64,000 bases of DNA. Source: Idiomarina sp. GTDB lineage: Bacteria; Pseudomonadota; Gammaproteobacteria; Enterobacterales; Alteromonadaceae. The notes under the pieces are model-generated. The model saw only the letters and a list, made by a program, of their open reading frames with translations, did no database searches and was not told the origin of the DNA. Shown here piece by piece: positions 61,975-64,000 of this stretch (position 1 is its first letter; each line of letters begins with the position of its first letter). Location of the stretch: contig JAIUMU010000008.1 of assembly GCA_022565355.1 (NCBI GenBank), positions 1 through 64,000 of the forward strand, in the 5' to 3' direction. A program made the translations under genes and the position numbers.

Positions 61975-64000
61975 TCAAACGAGCGTGACCTTGCCCTGAT
62001 GTACCAAAATACTCTTCAAAAAAGTTTGCCGCCTATGCACTGCGCCTATTCGAGAAATTGCTGATTCCAACATAGCACACGTTCCTACTATGTGGACATG
62101 CTCCGTCGCACGCGTAATCGCCGTATAAAGCCAAGATCTGTCTAACTGCCGACTGTTGGATAACGCAATAACGATACGCTTAAATTGACTTCCCTGCGCT
62201 TTATGTAAGGTTATAGCATAGGCAAGCTCAAGTGAGTCAATTAACGTCCGGTCAATCGGCACTTCTATGCCCCTATCGTCTGCAACAATACCGAATATTC
62301 CTGCTTCTTCTGATGATGCTCGACTTAAATAGCCCATAGTGCCGTTCCAGACTTTCGCGTCATAGTTGTTCACGGTAAAAATGACTGGATCAGCTTCTTT
62401 GATCCCAATGTGTTGAAACTGTCCCTTATCGCGAAGCAGCATTCGCTCGCTATGCGGGTTGATTTTGTCCTGACATTGCGTGTTGAGCGTATTCTTTTTG
62501 CTATTTGTTGATGTGATGATTTGAGTGTCTTTCTTGCCATCCAGCTCTAAAAGCTTAACCGCTGTGCTGTCTATGTCGTGTTGGCTACACTCGTGGTAAG
62601 TCACATTTTCATTGCTAAGAGCTTTAGGTACTTGCCCGTTCTTAATATCGATGCTGTATTGGGGAATCCCGCTACCATCAGCTTGGCGTTTAACTGTATC
62701 CAATACGGTCTTACCTATCACTCCACTTTCGACTATATCATGGAAGATAAGGCCTGCACCGATTGGCGGCAATTGGTCAGCATCTCCCACAAACAGCAAG
62801 CGAACTGAAGCAGGAATATGCATGACAATGCGATACATGTCTTTCAGATCTATCATCGATGCTTCGTCAATTATGATGGTTCCGATCACACCGTTTGAAA
62901 TTCTCTCTTCCCGCAGAAACTTTGCGATTGTGCAGCACTCATAACCTGTCGCCTCGCTCATTCTCATCGCGGCACGGCCTGACAAAGCAATACCTCTGAC
63001 CTCCATCCCTAGTTTCTTGCACCCATTCATAATTGCCTTAAGGACAGTTGTTTTTCCTGTCCCAGCGCCCCCAGTGATGGCATAAACCCCATTTCCAAGC
63101 GCACCGTGAATAGCTTCAAGTTGACGATTGAGTAGCGGAAAAGGAAGGTTGCTAGTTATTTGCTTAAATACCGCATCATGCTTTTCGCTCCAGAACCTTT
63201 TTTCCTGAAGACTTAGTAGTCGTTTGGCGATGACACTTTCCATCACCAAAACACCGAGTGGATGATAAATATTGCCTTCGGTTACTTTTATGGAAGCTTT
63301 AGTTTTGCCAACTTTGAGCGCGGTATCAATCAACGTTTTATCATTACCCAACAACCGCTTCAGGCGCTTGATTAGCTCATCTTCGGCCACACAGCTATGA
63401 CCTTCCTGAGTAATGCGATTCATTACATCATCAACCGCACCGGACAAACGATTGGGATCATTTATCGCAACATTGAAATGCTCAATGGCGATCTCATCGA
63501 CCCCCATGGTTACAATGAGTTTTTCCTTCCGTTTTGTTCTAAAGGGCAGCCCGAAATGTAAGAGGCGATAAGGATTGTTGGTGATTTGCTCAATCGTCTC
63601 ACGTCCGTGATACTTGAGGATGCGCTGAATTACATCCAGCGGTACACGTTTATCCGATAACCATTGCGCATACTCCAAATTACTATACTTTTTAAAGCCC
63701 TCTATGAGACTCTCAGCAGCTTTCTGGGTCAGGCCAGCTTGTGATATCAGTTTGTCTGTTTCGTTGTTCTTGAGGATTTGGAATAGCCTTCTCGGAAAGG
63801 TTTCCACCAGCATTCTGGCTTTACTCTCACCTATACCTTTAAAGCATGCTGTATCTGTTAGAAAACGAACGATAGCTTCTGAGGTTTCGGGAAGGATGCA
63901 TTCGCACTTATCAGGCTTGATACGAACTTCAGTAATGTAGTAACTACCATGATTTACTCTGACTTTTTCGAAGCTACCCTGAACTCGCCAACATTGACCG
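61975..64000 (-). CDS. RecD2-like SF1B helicase (5' end outside window)
   Basis: The frame stays open from its stop at 61975 to the right edge, past the internal ATG at 63813, so at least 674 residues are present and the start is missing. The extreme N-terminal part in view (WRVQGSFEKVRVNHGSYYIT) looks like the RecD2 OB domain and is followed by a helix-hairpin-helix FKGIGESKARMLV. Helicase motifs: I ITGGAGTGKTT, II IIIDEASMIDL, III VGDADQLPPIGAG, V AYAITLHKAQGSQF and VI YTAITRATEHVHIVG. RecD2 enzymes unwind DNA 5'-3'. Next to an ABC-3C operon it may belong to the same defence island or be a separate gene. Confidence 0.88.
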   Translation of the reverse strand, partial: GQCWRVQGSFEKVRVNHGSYYITEVRIKPDKCECILPETSEAIVRFLTDTACFKGIGESKARMLVETFPRRLFQILKNNETDKLISQAGLTQKAAESLIEGFKKYSNLEYAQWLSDKRVPLDVIQRILKYHGRETIEQITNNPYRLLHFGLPFRTKRKEKLIVTMGVDEIAIEHFNVAINDPNRLSGAVDDVMNRITQEGHSCVAEDELIKRLKRLLGNDKTLIDTALKVGKTKASIKVTEGNIYHPLGVLVMESVIAKRLLSLQEKRFWSEKHDAVFKQITSNLPFPLLNRQLEAIHGALGNGVYAITGGAGTGKTTVLKAIMNGCKKLGMEVRGIALSGRAAMRMSEATGYECCTIAKFLREERISNGVIGTIIIDEASMIDLKDMYRIVMHIPASVRLLFVGDADQLPPIGAGLIFHDIVESGVIGKTVLDTVKRQADGSGIPQYSIDIKNGQVPKALSNENVTYHECSQHDIDSTAVKLLELDGKKDTQIITSTNSKKNTLNTQCQDKINPHSERMLLRDKGQFQHIGIKEADPVIFTVNNYDAKVWNGTMGYLSRASSEEAGIFGIVADDRGIEVPIDRTLIDSLELAYAITLHKAQGSQFKRIVIALSNSRQLDRSWLYTAITRATEHVHIVGTCAMLESAISRIGAVHRRQTFLKSILVHQGKVTLV

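Larger units (their letters stand above)
57070..64000. other. Left part of an AT-rich genomic/defence island
   Basis: From the rarD break to the right edge the sequence is visibly richer in A/T than the backbone and its genes are accessory: unknown small protein, second rarD, ABC-3C trio, RecD2-like helicase. No integrase or transposase is within the window, and the right border is outside it, so the mode of transfer is not shown. Confidence 0.6.

Noticed and set aside
1-64000. CRISPR arrays, tRNA or rRNA genes, insertion sequences
   Set aside because: None were recognised by eye; no regularly spaced repeats, no tRNA-like cloverleaf ends and no transposase motifs were noticed. A tool-based scan would settle this.

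Overview
The window reads as chromosome of an aquatic gammaproteobacterium of the Alteromonadales type, most likely an Idiomarinaceae relative. This is inferred from gene order (mrcA | pil-like genes | aroK-aroB-dam; metJ | metL; recQ-yigI-rarD), from protein sequences close to but distinct from enterobacterial versions, from the large TonB-dependent and Oar-like receptors, and from the many secreted peptidases and hydrolases. No rRNA, tRNA, CRISPR array, transposase or integrase gene was seen.

Layout. 1-4.1 kb: a Ser/Thr kinase with C-terminal TPRs (cut by the left edge), an FHA-GAF protein and a secreted protein, all on the minus strand. 4.4-7.2 kb: a methyltransferase, a short malic enzyme and a lipoprotein. 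7.3-10.2 kb: metJ and metL diverge around a likely MetJ operator. 10.3-18.8 kb: mrcA diverges from three small PilM/N/O-P-like genes, followed by aroK, aroB, dam, elaA and rsmJ; pilQ and damX are missing from their usual places. 18.8-27.3 kb: a YceB-like lipoprotein, a YfcC permease, a Sel1 protein, YhiN, a BlaI/M56-TonB regulatory pair with two perfect palindromic operators, a secreted two-part protein and an FkbM methyltransferase.

27.8-38.8 kb looks like one metabolic neighbourhood. A periplasmic MetX-like alpha/beta hydrolase, an acyl-CoA synthetase and a GntP-family permease form a minus-strand unit that diverges from a TonB-dependent receptor across a perfect palindrome. Next to it is a CrbS/CrbR-like pair (an SSS-transporter hybrid histidine kinase and a LuxR-type regulator), a family known to control acetate/short-acid use. 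38.9-53.5 kb holds a zinc-ribbon methyltransferase, a serine hydrolase lipoprotein, MAPEG and DUF502 membrane proteins, a tricorn-like S41 peptidase, a Cys-rich secreted protein, a tightly coupled cstA / small CC-ending protein / ArsA-type ATPase operon, and an Oar-like receptor.

53.8-57.07 kb is ordinary backbone (recQ, yigI, rarD, the E. coli neighbourhood without pldA), but rarD stops about 45 residues early. From 57.07 kb to the right edge the DNA is visibly AT-richer and holds accessory genes: a small unknown protein, a second full-length rarD, a three-gene ABC-3C system (SMEK-type effector, small middle component, DUF2326 coiled-coil ATPase) and a RecD2-like helicase that runs off the window. 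This is read as the left part of a genomic/defence island inserted at or near rarD. The ABC-3C system and the rarD junction are the strongest candidates for an under-described biological system here.
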